From Gemmatimonadota bacterium (GTDB lineage Bacteria > GCA-2686955), in assembly GCA_026991065.1 (NCBI GenBank), contig JALXCG010000441.1:1-19280 (forward strand): DNA of 19,280 nucleotides. The letters run 5' to 3'. The notes under the pieces are model-generated. The model did no database searches and had not been told where the DNA came from. It saw only the letters and a program-made list of their open reading frames with translations. Shown piece by piece: positions 7,486 to 16,413 of this stretch. How positions within the stretch are numbered: the stretch's first letter is position 1; each line of letters opens with the position of its first letter. Made by a program: the position numbers and the translations under genes.

Positions 7486-7554
7486 GGTGGATGTGCATTT
7501 GGCGGTTCACACTGCGGGCGTCTACCGTCTTCTATCGGTACCTGCGGCCTGGAT

Positions 7555-8589
7555 CTATAACGCCGGCGGCAGTTCGACCCGGACCCATGTTCCACCCGAC
7601 GGACGGTCGCCCAACCGCACCTTGCCGCGGTGCGCCTCGACGACCCGCTGAGCCATGGTCAGCCCCAACCCCGGGTGGTTCGCACGGGTAGAGAAAAAGG
7701 GACGCATCACGTCTCCACGAATCTCGTCTGGTATTCCGGGTCCATCGTCAAGGATGTCCACCCCGCTCCCGTTGACTCTCATCTCAACCGCTCCCGTCGG
7801 TCCCGCCGCCTCGCGCGCATTTCGCAGCAGGTGAACCAGCGCCCGCCGAACCGCATCCGGCGACACCCGAACCAGCACCGCCGCATCCTCCACAATGCTC
7901 ACCGGTGGATGCTTCTGCTCCTGCAGTACGGTTTCCAATGCATTCCGGCAAATCTCCCCGAGTGGGAGAATCTCGCGGTGTGTCGGCGCCCCCGCGGCGA
8001 ACTCCTGGAAGCTGTGCAATACACTGACGATGCGGTCGGCCGCGGAGAAAACTCGCGGCATACACGCGGCCGCTCCACCTTCAGAGGGAATCTCCGAGCC
8101 AATCAATTCCAAGTAACCGGTAATGATCGCCAGAGGATTGCGTATCTCATGGGCAATGGCACCCGCTGCCTCTGCGATCAACGCAAAGGCTTCCGTGTCA
8201 TTCAAGCGCGCCTCGATCGCCTTGATCGCAGTGATGTCGCGGCACAGAACCGTAGCCCCACCACCACTCTGTCCATCTCGCGCCCACACCGAAAAACCGA
8301 TCAAACGCGATTTCCCGTCTTTGCCCAGGCACGCCATCTCGGCACGCCCAACGCTTTCGCCTTCTTTGATTGCCCGGCAGATCTTGGCCACAACCAGGTG
8401 TGGAGTCGCCGCCAGCACATCGTCAAGGAAAGCCCCCTGCGGTAGGGCAATACCGAGAATCTGCTCGGCCGCCGGATTGGCGTACTCGATCCGAAGATCA
8501 TTGCTGACGATCCACAGCCCCGCATCGAGCGCATCCAGGGCACCGGTCACAGTCTGAGTTGTTGGTACATAGACGGAAAACGCCGACAC
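7555..8589 (-). CDS. PAS-domain soluble sensor histidine kinase (NtrB/PilS-like)
   Basis: This 344-residue protein has no membrane segment. A PAS domain spans about 13-125 ('LDALDAGLWIVSNDLRIEYANPAAEQILG'), and the dimerisation/phosphotransfer helix has H147 in AIAHEIRNPL. The HATPase domain has the N-box LLRNAREA (N257), G1 DDGPGI (281-286), F-box FFST and G2 GLGL (307-310). It starts with GTG at 8589, with GAGG eight bases upstream. It precedes its likely partner response regulator by 82 bases on the same strand. Lack of a transmembrane sensor suggests a cytoplasmic signal, as for NtrB; canonical PilS has membrane helices, so a PilS label is contextual only. Confidence 0.92.
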   Translation of the reverse strand: MSAFSVYVPTTQTVTGALDALDAGLWIVSNDLRIEYANPAAEQILGIALPQGAFLDDVLAATPHLVVAKICRAIKEGESVGRAEMACLGKDGKSRLIGFSVWARDGQSGGGATVLCRDITAIKAIEARLNDTEAFALIAEAAGAIAHEIRNPLAIITGYLELIGSEIPSEGGAAACMPRVFSAADRIVSVLHSFQEFAAGAPTHREILPLGEICRNALETVLQEQKHPPVSIVEDAAVLVRVSPDAVRRALVHLLRNAREAAGPTGAVEMRVNGSGVDILDDGPGIPDEIRGDVMRPFFSTRANHPGLGLTMAQRVVEAHRGKVRLGDRPSGGTWVRVELPPAL

Positions 8590-8622
8590 AGGGGATCCTC
8601 GAGAAGGGGAAAGATCGGTGGC

Positions 8623-9084
8623 TCACTCCCTTTGATGATCGGCCCTCACGGGGGATCTCTGAAGCCCTTCCGCGTTGGGATCACTCAGTGCCAAATGTGG
8701 CCTCATCGCCCGGAGTCTCGCTTCTCCGATTCCCCGCACGGCAAGCAGTTCCTCGACCGATTCAAAGCCTCCCTTGCGTTCACGCAACGCCAGAATTCGC
8801 TCCGCGGTCGCCGGACCAACCCCGGGAAGAAGAGTCAAATCTTCAGCGGACGCCAAGTTCAGATCGATCGGTGCATCACGAGCTGCCAGGCGCTCGGCTT
8901 TGCTCAACTGCTCTACCTGAGCCACCTCGCTTGCCGGCTCGCCCGGCCACTGGGTTACCGGCGGCTGCGGCAGCCATCGCGCGACCACAACAACCAGGAA
9001 GACGACGGCCGCAACACGGCGCTCGGCGGGCGAAAATGCCACCAGAGTGCGCAACTTCTCAAGTCGTCGAGGGTCGACTACCAC
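8623..9084 (-). CDS. ComEA-like helix-hairpin-helix DNA-binding protein
   Basis: The product has 153 residues from a GTG at 9084, chosen because it overlaps the preceding gene by only seven bases; the open frame extends further but inside that gene. A membrane segment at about residues 24-36 (VAAVVFLVVVVARW) is followed by a Pro/Glu-rich linker. A double helix-hairpin-helix then begins at 'IDLNLASAEDLTLLPGVG' (hairpin LPGVG 86-90) and includes VRGIG at 116-120. This is the ComEA architecture: a membrane-anchored protein that binds incoming double-stranded DNA during T4P-driven transformation. ComEA-type domains also occur in proteins of unknown role, so natural competence is suggested rather than shown; no ComEC or ComF is in the window. 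Confidence 0.85.
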   Translation of the reverse strand: MVVDPRRLEKLRTLVAFSPAERRVAAVVFLVVVVARWLPQPPVTQWPGEPASEVAQVEQLSKAERLAARDAPIDLNLASAEDLTLLPGVGPATAERILALRERKGGFESVEELLAVRGIGEARLRAMRPHLALSDPNAEGLQRSPVRADHQRE

Positions 9085-10022
9085 GGCAGTTGCGGAGCGT
9101 AAACAGCAGCCAGAACTACCCGACCGACCGTTGCCAATGACGACGCCGAAACCTTGTCGGGCGTATCGGCGGTAGTGTGCCAATATGGATACTGGAAGTC
9201 GATGATGTCGATGGTGGGAATTCCTCGCTGCAGGAAGGCGATGTGATCATCAGTGACGGCGGGGCCAACCTGAGCGAGAAAAGCCGTTTCGCCCAGTTGA
9301 GCAGCAAGCCCCCACAGCCACCGTGTTTGTGGCCCCGCGTAGCGCAATGAGTGGACCTCCATCGGCAGTCGGAGATCCGCGTCTCCCACCATATCCAGGA
9401 GAATCCCCAACTTCGGTTGATAGCCGGTCAGTTCCTCGGCCAACGCTTGGCTGCCAAGGCACCAGGAACCGGGATCGGAGTGCGTCCCGCCATCTTCAGC
9501 ATCGACCAAGAAAAGGTCCACCCCGCGCGGCGGCGGCTCCGCTGCCAGTGCCCGCGCCACTTCGAGAAGTACCGCCACACCGGAAGCGCCGTCATTGGCC
9601 CCCGGCACCCCCACCTGGTGCTTGCTCGGATCGGGGTCTTCATCAGCCCACGGACGCGTATCCCAATGAGCCATCAAGAATACACGCTCTCTTGCATCGG
9701 GGCGAAATGTGGCAACCAGGTTTGTCAGGTGAACGCCCCGGCGCACGGCCTCGTCGCGCCGCACATCCGCCGCCAGCGTCTTGAGTTCCCCCTCCAACTC
9801 CGCCAGACAGGCCCGATGCGCCGCGGATCCCGGAACCCGTGGCCCATGCGCAACCTGCTTCTCAACCCACAGCTTGGCGCGGGAGCCATCGAAAGCGGGG
9901 GCCGCCCCGGCTGCGGAGCACCACCAAAGGGAGAGCAGAATGACCCCCAGGTTCCAGAATCCGACCCGCGTACCGCGTGCACCGGAACCAGGGGTCGCCT
10001 GTGAGATATCGTTTTGTAGCAT
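9078..10022 (-). CDS. Secreted M28-family glutaminyl-peptide cyclotransferase-like metalloenzyme
   Basis: The product has 314 residues from the ATG at 10022, preceded by AAAAGAGG four bases upstream. A long frame to 10067 exists but has no comparable ribosome site. Residues about 18-41 are a signal peptide or anchor (VGFWNLGVILLSLWWCSAAGA). The catalytic domain matches glutaminyl cyclases of the M28 fold: AHWDTRP (H119), GANDGASG (D144), DAEDGG (E176/D177), LLDMVGD (D210), VTDDHIAFLQRGIP (D258-D259-H260) and YPYWHT (H282). The DDH-x-x-F and WHT motifs favour a cyclase over an aminopeptidase. In Bacteroidota such enzymes convert N-terminal Gln of exported proteins to pyroglutamate. It is the first gene after sprA, 87 bases downstream, which fits a role on secreted substrates; an aminopeptidase role is the main alternative. 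Confidence 0.85.
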   Translation of the reverse strand: MLQNDISQATPGSGARGTRVGFWNLGVILLSLWWCSAAGAAPAFDGSRAKLWVEKQVAHGPRVPGSAAHRACLAELEGELKTLAADVRRDEAVRRGVHLTNLVATFRPDARERVFLMAHWDTRPWADEDPDPSKHQVGVPGANDGASGVAVLLEVARALAAEPPPRGVDLFLVDAEDGGTHSDPGSWCLGSQALAEELTGYQPKLGILLDMVGDADLRLPMEVHSLRYAGPQTRWLWGLAAQLGETAFLAQVGPAVTDDHIAFLQRGIPTIDIIDFQYPYWHTTADTPDKVSASSLATVGRVVLAAVYAPQLPW

Positions 10023-10109
10023 TGAACCTCTTTTCTGCTGACTCCGCACTCGCAACTTTCGCACCAATCAGACTTCAGACAGCCTGCTCCTTGCGCCCGC
10101 CCGCCATCC

Positions 10110-13100
10110 TTAGAAGCGAAAAACCGTCCAGAGAGTCAACTTAACGTTCCGGGTCGTGCGGTCATCACGCAGATTGCGATTTTCTGACCAGCGCAATTGG
10201 ACGCCACCATCAACCGAGCGGCTGAACCCATAGTCCATGGTTGGCTCAATGGTCCACGTTCGCGTATGGAGATCTGGAATCAATCCAAGTTGCTCATTGT
10301 CGAAATCTTTCTCTTCCGGATCGTCTTCAAACGGCCAGTTGACCCCCGGCACAATCGAGATGGTCGAAGACTCCTCGCGCGAAACCTCGAGCCCCGCCTT
10401 TACATTGCCGTGCAGCTTGACATAACCGAAAAGGGGAAGATTCACGCCCCGCCGCGTATTGAGCGTATAGCGCAAAGACGCGCGCGAGGAGTTGCTCTTG
10501 GCTCGCTGAGTGCGCGTAATCTCACGCGTGAACGTGGTTGAACGCGAGTGCGAAAAAGTACTGGTCACGTCATGCTTCCAGGTGGTCTGCCATTGGAGTA
10601 AGGGCTTCCATTGTCGCTTGGTTGAGACCCGATCCAGTTCATCGATGTGGTGCCGACGGCGAAAAGCAGTTCCGCTCATGCTGCGAGACCACTGCCAGCT
10701 TGAGGAGAGCGACGATGACTGCGCGTAGCGACTGAGCAAACGCGATGATTCAAGGCCGGCCCAAGTGGCGGAGAGGTCCGGGCGCGTCCAACTCTTGGTG
10801 CACTTGTGATCGATCGAAGGGTTGTCGTAAGCCGACAGCTTCGATGACCAACTCACACTCGCCTTCAGATGCAGTCGCAACGGCAGTTGCACCCCACTGG
10901 AGGCCCGCACCGTGTGATCTCCAAGGTAGCTGCCCTGGCGCGTCTCTTGATAGAAAGACCCGTTCCCCAATTGCCCAAGCCCTAGCATGTAGCGCAGGTC
11001 GCCGCCTTCGATCGCGTTGGGATCATTGCGGTCCTGGTTCCAGACCCAGGAGGTCGAAATTGGATCGATGGCCGCTAATCCATCACTCCACATCCGGCTC
11101 AGATCCTGCCACAAGCCGGTTGGTTCCGCTCTCTCCTCCCTCTCTGCGCTCTGCTTCGTCGAGCCACCATCCGCGCCGCTTGCCTTCCTGCCAGTACGCG
11201 AAGAGACCCGAGCTTTCTGGGTGTGCTTTGTTCCCCATATCTGCCCCGGCTTGAGCGTCAGACTCATATCGACGCGGCCGTCTGACTGTAGATTGTGCAG
11301 CTCCTCATCGGTTGCCGCGGATTGGATTTCGCTGCTCTTGTTCTCGTTATACGTAACCGTATAGCTGGCTTTCGGAGCCAACCAGCGACCGATCTTTGGC
11401 GCGAACGACGCCCCGGAGCGCATGTTGAACCGATCCTGCCGCCCCAGCCAGCCGCTGGATCCGCGCAGATCCCGATTCTCAGTAATCGAGTGATTAAACG
11501 TGAGAGCACGAAACGGTGCCCATGTCGATGCGTATTGATTCTCCAGATCCTCATCGTGAATCGGGATATTGGAGGTCTCGACAATCTCTCCAAAGAGCTT
11601 GGTGAAGCGGTCATGACTGCGCAACGTGTAAGCACTGCCAAATGAGAGCGAAGAGGGCAGAAGCGAAATCCCCCAAGGACCAGGCAGTGGAATCTCTCTG
11701 CGCTTGCGCTGATTCCAGTTCCAGTCGAGTTCGCCGCTCAGGTCCGTGTTGTCGACCTTTTCCACAAAGGAGTCGCGCTTCTCCCGGCGCCAGGACACGC
11801 GGCCGGTTGTGTTGTCGACCGTCAAATTCACCAGCGCGCCGGAACGGCGGCGTTTTTTCGAAAACCGCAGCGACGCATCGTAGATCCTGGTCCTGGACAT
11901 CTCCTCCGCCGCGCGGCCGCTATCCAAACGAACATCCGAGCCCACCGCGAGGCGCGGCTTGCGCACGGTCTGCGTGAGAGAGCCTTTCAGCGGAAGCGAG
12001 ACTCCCCATCCGGGGGGAAGGAACCGGTCGAGTTGCAGATCCCCCAGCCCGTTCCAATCGGTCTGGTCTGCGCCCTGTCCGCGATTGGTTCCAAGCCCAT
12101 GAAACTCGGAATCGCGGTATTGCCAAGTCAATGATGCATTGGCGAAGTCCGAGAGCGCGACCCGGCCGGATACGCGGGCCGCCACACCCGGATCGCGGCG
12201 AACCCGGGTCAGCCGCAAATCATCGACCCATACCTCATCGGCGACGATCATCTCCCCCGAGCCCGGAACCAAGAGTCCGTCCCCCTCGGCAGCATTCCCG
12301 AGATTGCGAACTCCGATCTCCAGCCGCTTGATTCGCGTCAAGGAAGGGCGGCCGACCACGCTCACGCCCATCTCCTGGTTTTCGTAAGGCAACTCCAAAC
12401 CTGCCTTCTCCGCATCATCCTTAAAAAGCGTCAAGGCCTGCAGATCCAGCTCTCTCCGCGCCCAACCATTGGCATCGAGTCCCACCGAACCCGGCGGCTC
12501 GACCGGAACTCTCCATTCGTAGTAGTTCAGAGAATCGGCGCCGAAACGAAAGAAGAGTTCCGGCTGAGACTCCCGCCCCTGAACAAAGACCTCCAGACCT
12601 CCATAGAGGGTGTAGTCCACCGGATCAAAGAGGGACTGCACCAGAAGCGCTTCGTGTCCAGCCCGCAGGTTGTTGATCTGCAAAGCCAGCCCCTGCTCAT
12701 TCCGCACCCGTCCATCCTGGTCCCGCTCAACTCTTACCCCAACCGGGGGCTTGTAACCACGCTTATCGTCCTCACGGGTGCTCACGGTCGCCGCCGCAAG
12801 CCCCTCATCGGGATAGACCGGCGAGCCATCGAGAGAATTGACTTTGCGCTGTAGCCAAGTACTACCGACGACGTCGAGATTGGCGATCGAAATCTCCGAC
12901 TTGGATTCAACACCGTCGTACCAGAGCCGCACATGCTTGATCTCTCGCAACGACGGTTCGACTCCCCCATCAACTACAACAGTCGCGTCGGTGATGGGGA
13001 TGCGGTAGCGACGCCAGGTCCGGCCGCTGCTGTTGGGTTCCCGGTCGCCGCCAACAATTCGCGGATCATTGCGATCACTCAGGTCGAGCGTGTAGCGAAA

Positions 13101-16100
13101 AAGCGATTCAGCCAGATCCAGCCCACCATCCTCATCCATATCTTCGGTATCGAGCGTGTTGTTGTCTTCGGTTCCGTTGAGATCGCGATACACACCTTGG
13201 CGATAGTTGTAGTCATCGTTGCCATCATCGCAACCGGGGCCACACTCGGTTTCACCACAGGCAGGGTCATCACTGTCGACATCGGGGATCTGGTCAAGCC
13301 CAACATCCTCTACTCGCTGCAGCAATCCATCGCGATTGAGATCCTCAGTGTCAAAGCACCCCTTGCCCACCAATTCGCCACGCCGATTGCGCCGATTCTG
13401 ATCCTCGCTGACAGTCCCGAGGTCGATGTGCAGCACTCCGGCTTCGGAGCCCTCTATGGCGATCCAGGCCTCGATATAGCTCCGATTCGCAAAGTCGACA
13501 CCAAGGGAGGAGAGAGGCCGCTGAATGCTCATGTAGGAGCGCCGGAGAGCTTCCGGGTCGCTCCCGCGAGGATTGAAACTCAGCCTCAGCACGGTCATTC
13601 TATCGTTGCGCTCCTGAGGCGGCAGCTCGTCAAAGATCTCGTCCCGGCGCGGTAGATCCTGCGGATCGGGATTGAACCAGATGGCGCTCCCCACATCCAA
13701 CGAATCGGGAGCCCCCCCGGGGCCTGAGGCAACCGCATCCTCGTCGCTCTTGTCGCTGCCGGCGGGAGTCGAGCCAAAGCTCCAGGTGCGGCGCGATCCA
13801 AGCAGACTGAAAACGGTCTCGACCGCCTCCATATCGTCCACGTAGCCGTAGTCCCGCACATTGGGATTCGGCAGTGAAGCCGCCACCTCCCCCTCGATCC
13901 GGACCTTCGATGGGCGCGAGGCTTCGACCAACGGAATCGCGTCGGTCATCGCGGTCAGAAAGCTCGGCTCCAACTCCACATGGGCGTCGACATCTGCCAC
14001 ATGGATCCGCCCGACCTCTCGTCCAACACGGGGCTTCTGATCCACTGATCGCTGCGACTCATAGAGCCAGGTCGCACCGATCGCGCCATCACCATCCAGG
14101 AACTGGTAGTTCGAGCGAACCCCCAACAGGGTCTTCTGGGCGAGATCAAAGAAGGGCGCATATTCATAGTTGATCTTGACGGTCGAAGTTGGGCTCGGTG
14201 GCGTCACGAAAGTAATCTGTCCCACTTCATAGACAATGAAATAGTCCTTGTCGCGCACCAGGGTGCGGCCATCGACCCTTACCACCTCCGAGTTCGGAAG
14301 GATGTTGATGTGCCCGAGACTGAAGCTCGAGCGGATCTGCTTGAATGCCGCCCGCAGCCGATAGATCGCGTTCTCGCTGCTGAGGAGCTTTGACTTCTGT
14401 GTTTCGTAAATGGTTGGGTTCTTTACGTCCAGCGACGTGGAGATCCAGGGAAACGGCAGAGAATCCGCTTCCGTGGCCCCCTCCGGAACCACCGGCTGCA
14501 ACGGAATCGTCACAATTCCCTTGGCCAAGGCGAACTGATTTTCGGGAACGGAGATGTCGGTGTTCAGTCGACCGTCGCCATCTGGATCAAGTCCCAACAG
14601 CTGCATGTAGGGTGTTCCAGACGCATCGACTTCGATCGCATCCAGCCCCCCCGCCTCATTGACAATGCGTTCAACCTTGAGCACAAAGCCCTCCGCCGGG
14701 ATGTTGCGTGCTCCGAGGTCGTAGCGATTGCGCAACATGTACGGCCAGGTCGCATGATCCGGGTGGAGGCGGGGCTCCTTGAGCAATTTCAGCGTCAGGG
14801 AGCCATCGGTCGTCCCGACATCCTCAACTTGCCCGCCAATGCGACGTCGATAGGCCACAGCCAAACGATAGCCGTCGTCCAGGCGAAAATTCGGCAGGAT
14901 CTCCAGAACTCCGGCCTGGGCATCGTAGACATAGTCCTGCTGCTCGATCAGTTGGACGAAAGAACCACTGGAATCCAGCGGTGCAAAGTCGGCTGCCTTG
15001 CCGAAATCCTCTCCGTCGAGGAAGAGCGTTCCCGGGATCGCTCCGGTGCGCAAGGAGTTGTTGCCATTCCCGTCATCATAATAGACTCGCAGGTCCAGCA
15101 CTTCCGCGCCTTCGCGCAACCCGCGAACCGGAACCGGGTGCCCCGCAACCACGACTTCCGGATTTAGTTCGAGAGCGAAAAACCGGTTGGCAACATATTC
15201 GATATCCTGAATCACCAAAGTATCGAGCGTGGCCTGCCCAAGAAATTTACCCTCTTCGGCGTTTCCTTTCTGTTTCGAAGCGATCATCGTCAGATCAAGA
15301 TTGCCCAACCGGCCCACGGCCTTCAGCCCAAACAGCCCCTTGCTCTGCGCATTGACCCCCACAAAACGGGTTGAGGGCAGTGAGAGTTGAGTATCGCCGG
15401 CCTCGATGCTCTGAATGATTTCATCCTCGTCCCCCTTGTAGGAGAGCTTGATCTTGTTCTGCGACTCCGCTCCCGCCGTGGAGTTGTGGTCGACGTCGAT
15501 GTGAACCTTGGTCCCGACCGTCCCCTCCAAGCTCAATACCAACTCCTGCTCCATGCCCAGATCAGGCCAGGCTGAATTGCGGTCGAAGTCAGTACGGGCC
15601 TGGCCCACCTGCCAGTTGGATTCACCACTAAAAGCGATCCGCTGATGCCCGGAAACACGGATGCTCCCTCCCTGTCCTATCACGCTGCCTAGCAGGCCCG
15701 GGAGTTTCACGGGCAAAGCGATATCGGGTACCAGCCCCTCCTGTCCAGCGCGCTCCTGGTCAGCGCGTTCTTGATGCCCGCGCCGAAAAGCCTCTTGCAG
15801 CGACCGCACTGCTCCCGCGCCAACAAACTCCTCCAGATAGGCGTCCAGAGGGCGCACTTTCACCGGAACTGTCGGAATGCTGTCGAGCAGCGTCGAACGC
15901 ACCAGTAGAAGATGCGTGGAGAAATCGATGCTCCACGTCTGGTCACCGTGGATGGCGGCCGCGCGTCCCGGCAAGCGGGAAGGGAACAGGTGCCGGAACG
16001 CGTGGGAAGGCTGATCGCGGGGGATCTCCAATCCAATGTCGCGAGGCAGCAAGAAAAGAGCGAACCCGTCAGCCTCGTCCCCGCTGGACGGTTGCCCCCC

Positions 16101-16265
16101 CCGGGCATCGTCCCCGGCCAAGGCGCGGTTGCCAGAGAGTGCCGAGCAGAGCAGCACAACAAGGAGAACAATTGCCCGGCTGCTCCACGCACAACATCGG
16201 TGGCTGAACCGAGCCGGACCGCCCTTGCGCGACCTTCCTGGCACTTTAAGAATGAATGGACCCAC
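10110..16265 (-). CDS. sprA: SprA/Sov-family T9SS outer-membrane translocon protein
   Basis: A 2051-residue exported protein with a signal peptide ending near residue 50 (NRALA|GDD), in a frame uninterrupted over 6.1 kb. SprA is the giant outer-membrane barrel through which T9SS substrates leave the cell. Family hallmarks seen in order are the N-terminal 'LPVKLPGLLGSV...GSIRVSG' segment near 185-205 and 'IKLSYKGDEDEIIQSIEAGD' around 270-290 with LFGLKAVGRLG after it. Next are 'YEYAPFFDLAQKTLLGVRSNYQF' near 700, YVDDMEAVET near 800, the Asp/Asn-rich block with DTEDLNRDG and DTEDMDEDGGLD ahead of 'FRYTLDLSD' (about 970-1060), and many amphipathic strands. The C-terminus is VFRF, a terminal aromatic typical of outer-membrane barrels. 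Bacteroidota homologues are usually larger (around 2300-2500). The GTG start at 16265 has no clear ribosome site, so the true start may lie slightly inside. Confidence 0.9.
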   Translation of the reverse strand: MGPFILKVPGRSRKGGPARFSHRCCAWSSRAIVLLVVLLCSALSGNRALAGDDARGGQPSSGDEADGFALFLLPRDIGLEIPRDQPSHAFRHLFPSRLPGRAAAIHGDQTWSIDFSTHLLLVRSTLLDSIPTVPVKVRPLDAYLEEFVGAGAVRSLQEAFRRGHQERADQERAGQEGLVPDIALPVKLPGLLGSVIGQGGSIRVSGHQRIAFSGESNWQVGQARTDFDRNSAWPDLGMEQELVLSLEGTVGTKVHIDVDHNSTAGAESQNKIKLSYKGDEDEIIQSIEAGDTQLSLPSTRFVGVNAQSKGLFGLKAVGRLGNLDLTMIASKQKGNAEEGKFLGQATLDTLVIQDIEYVANRFFALELNPEVVVAGHPVPVRGLREGAEVLDLRVYYDDGNGNNSLRTGAIPGTLFLDGEDFGKAADFAPLDSSGSFVQLIEQQDYVYDAQAGVLEILPNFRLDDGYRLAVAYRRRIGGQVEDVGTTDGSLTLKLLKEPRLHPDHATWPYMLRNRYDLGARNIPAEGFVLKVERIVNEAGGLDAIEVDASGTPYMQLLGLDPDGDGRLNTDISVPENQFALAKGIVTIPLQPVVPEGATEADSLPFPWISTSLDVKNPTIYETQKSKLLSSENAIYRLRAAFKQIRSSFSLGHINILPNSEVVRVDGRTLVRDKDYFIVYEVGQITFVTPPSPTSTVKINYEYAPFFDLAQKTLLGVRSNYQFLDGDGAIGATWLYESQRSVDQKPRVGREVGRIHVADVDAHVELEPSFLTAMTDAIPLVEASRPSKVRIEGEVAASLPNPNVRDYGYVDDMEAVETVFSLLGSRRTWSFGSTPAGSDKSDEDAVASGPGGAPDSLDVGSAIWFNPDPQDLPRRDEIFDELPPQERNDRMTVLRLSFNPRGSDPEALRRSYMSIQRPLSSLGVDFANRSYIEAWIAIEGSEAGVLHIDLGTVSEDQNRRNRRGELVGKGCFDTEDLNRDGLLQRVEDVGLDQIPDVDSDDPACGETECGPGCDDGNDDYNYRQGVYRDLNGTEDNNTLDTEDMDEDGGLDLAESLFRYTLDLSDRNDPRIVGGDREPNSSGRTWRRYRIPITDATVVVDGGVEPSLREIKHVRLWYDGVESKSEISIANLDVVGSTWLQRKVNSLDGSPVYPDEGLAAATVSTREDDKRGYKPPVGVRVERDQDGRVRNEQGLALQINNLRAGHEALLVQSLFDPVDYTLYGGLEVFVQGRESQPELFFRFGADSLNYYEWRVPVEPPGSVGLDANGWARRELDLQALTLFKDDAEKAGLELPYENQEMGVSVVGRPSLTRIKRLEIGVRNLGNAAEGDGLLVPGSGEMIVADEVWVDDLRLTRVRRDPGVAARVSGRVALSDFANASLTWQYRDSEFHGLGTNRGQGADQTDWNGLGDLQLDRFLPPGWGVSLPLKGSLTQTVRKPRLAVGSDVRLDSGRAAEEMSRTRIYDASLRFSKKRRRSGALVNLTVDNTTGRVSWRREKRDSFVEKVDNTDLSGELDWNWNQRKRREIPLPGPWGISLLPSSLSFGSAYTLRSHDRFTKLFGEIVETSNIPIHDEDLENQYASTWAPFRALTFNHSITENRDLRGSSGWLGRQDRFNMRSGASFAPKIGRWLAPKASYTVTYNENKSSEIQSAATDEELHNLQSDGRVDMSLTLKPGQIWGTKHTQKARVSSRTGRKASGADGGSTKQSAEREERAEPTGLWQDLSRMWSDGLAAIDPISTSWVWNQDRNDPNAIEGGDLRYMLGLGQLGNGSFYQETRQGSYLGDHTVRASSGVQLPLRLHLKASVSWSSKLSAYDNPSIDHKCTKSWTRPDLSATWAGLESSRLLSRYAQSSSLSSSWQWSRSMSGTAFRRRHHIDELDRVSTKRQWKPLLQWQTTWKHDVTSTFSHSRSTTFTREITRTQRAKSNSSRASLRYTLNTRRGVNLPLFGYVKLHGNVKAGLEVSREESSTISIVPGVNWPFEDDPEEKDFDNEQLGLIPDLHTRTWTIEPTMDYGFSRSVDGGVQLRWSENRNLRDDRTTRNVKLTLWTVFRF

Positions 16266-16292
16266 GTCGAGAAATCAACCGATTGGAACTCG

Positions 16293-16340
16293 CGCTCTCC
16301 GCACTGCCGAAAGAGCGAGCGCGGGGTTGGAATCCCCGCG
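16293..16340 (-). promoter_or_regulatory. Tandem hairpins in the sprA leader
   Basis: Two inverted repeats lie 28-75 bases upstream of the sprA start: CGCTCT/AGAGCG (16293-16298 with 16312-16317), and a perfect 7-base stem CGCGGGG/CCCCGCG with a 7-base loop (16320-16340). Neither is followed by a T-run on either strand, so they are not obvious terminators. They may shape the sprA leader RNA, which is inference. Confidence 0.35.
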
Positions 16341-16413
16341 GAAGGTATGCACAGCCTGCGGGCGCTTCTAGCGAAACACCATCTACCGGCATGCAGCGTA
16401 ATGAGTTGACCTA

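Noticed and set aside
6411-7691. 426-residue open frame on the plus strand
   Set aside because: It is antisense to the response regulator, whose motifs are unambiguous.
16320-16340. Rho-independent terminator from the perfect GC hairpin
   Set aside because: There is no T-run after the stem on either strand, and it lies in the sprA leader rather than after a gene.
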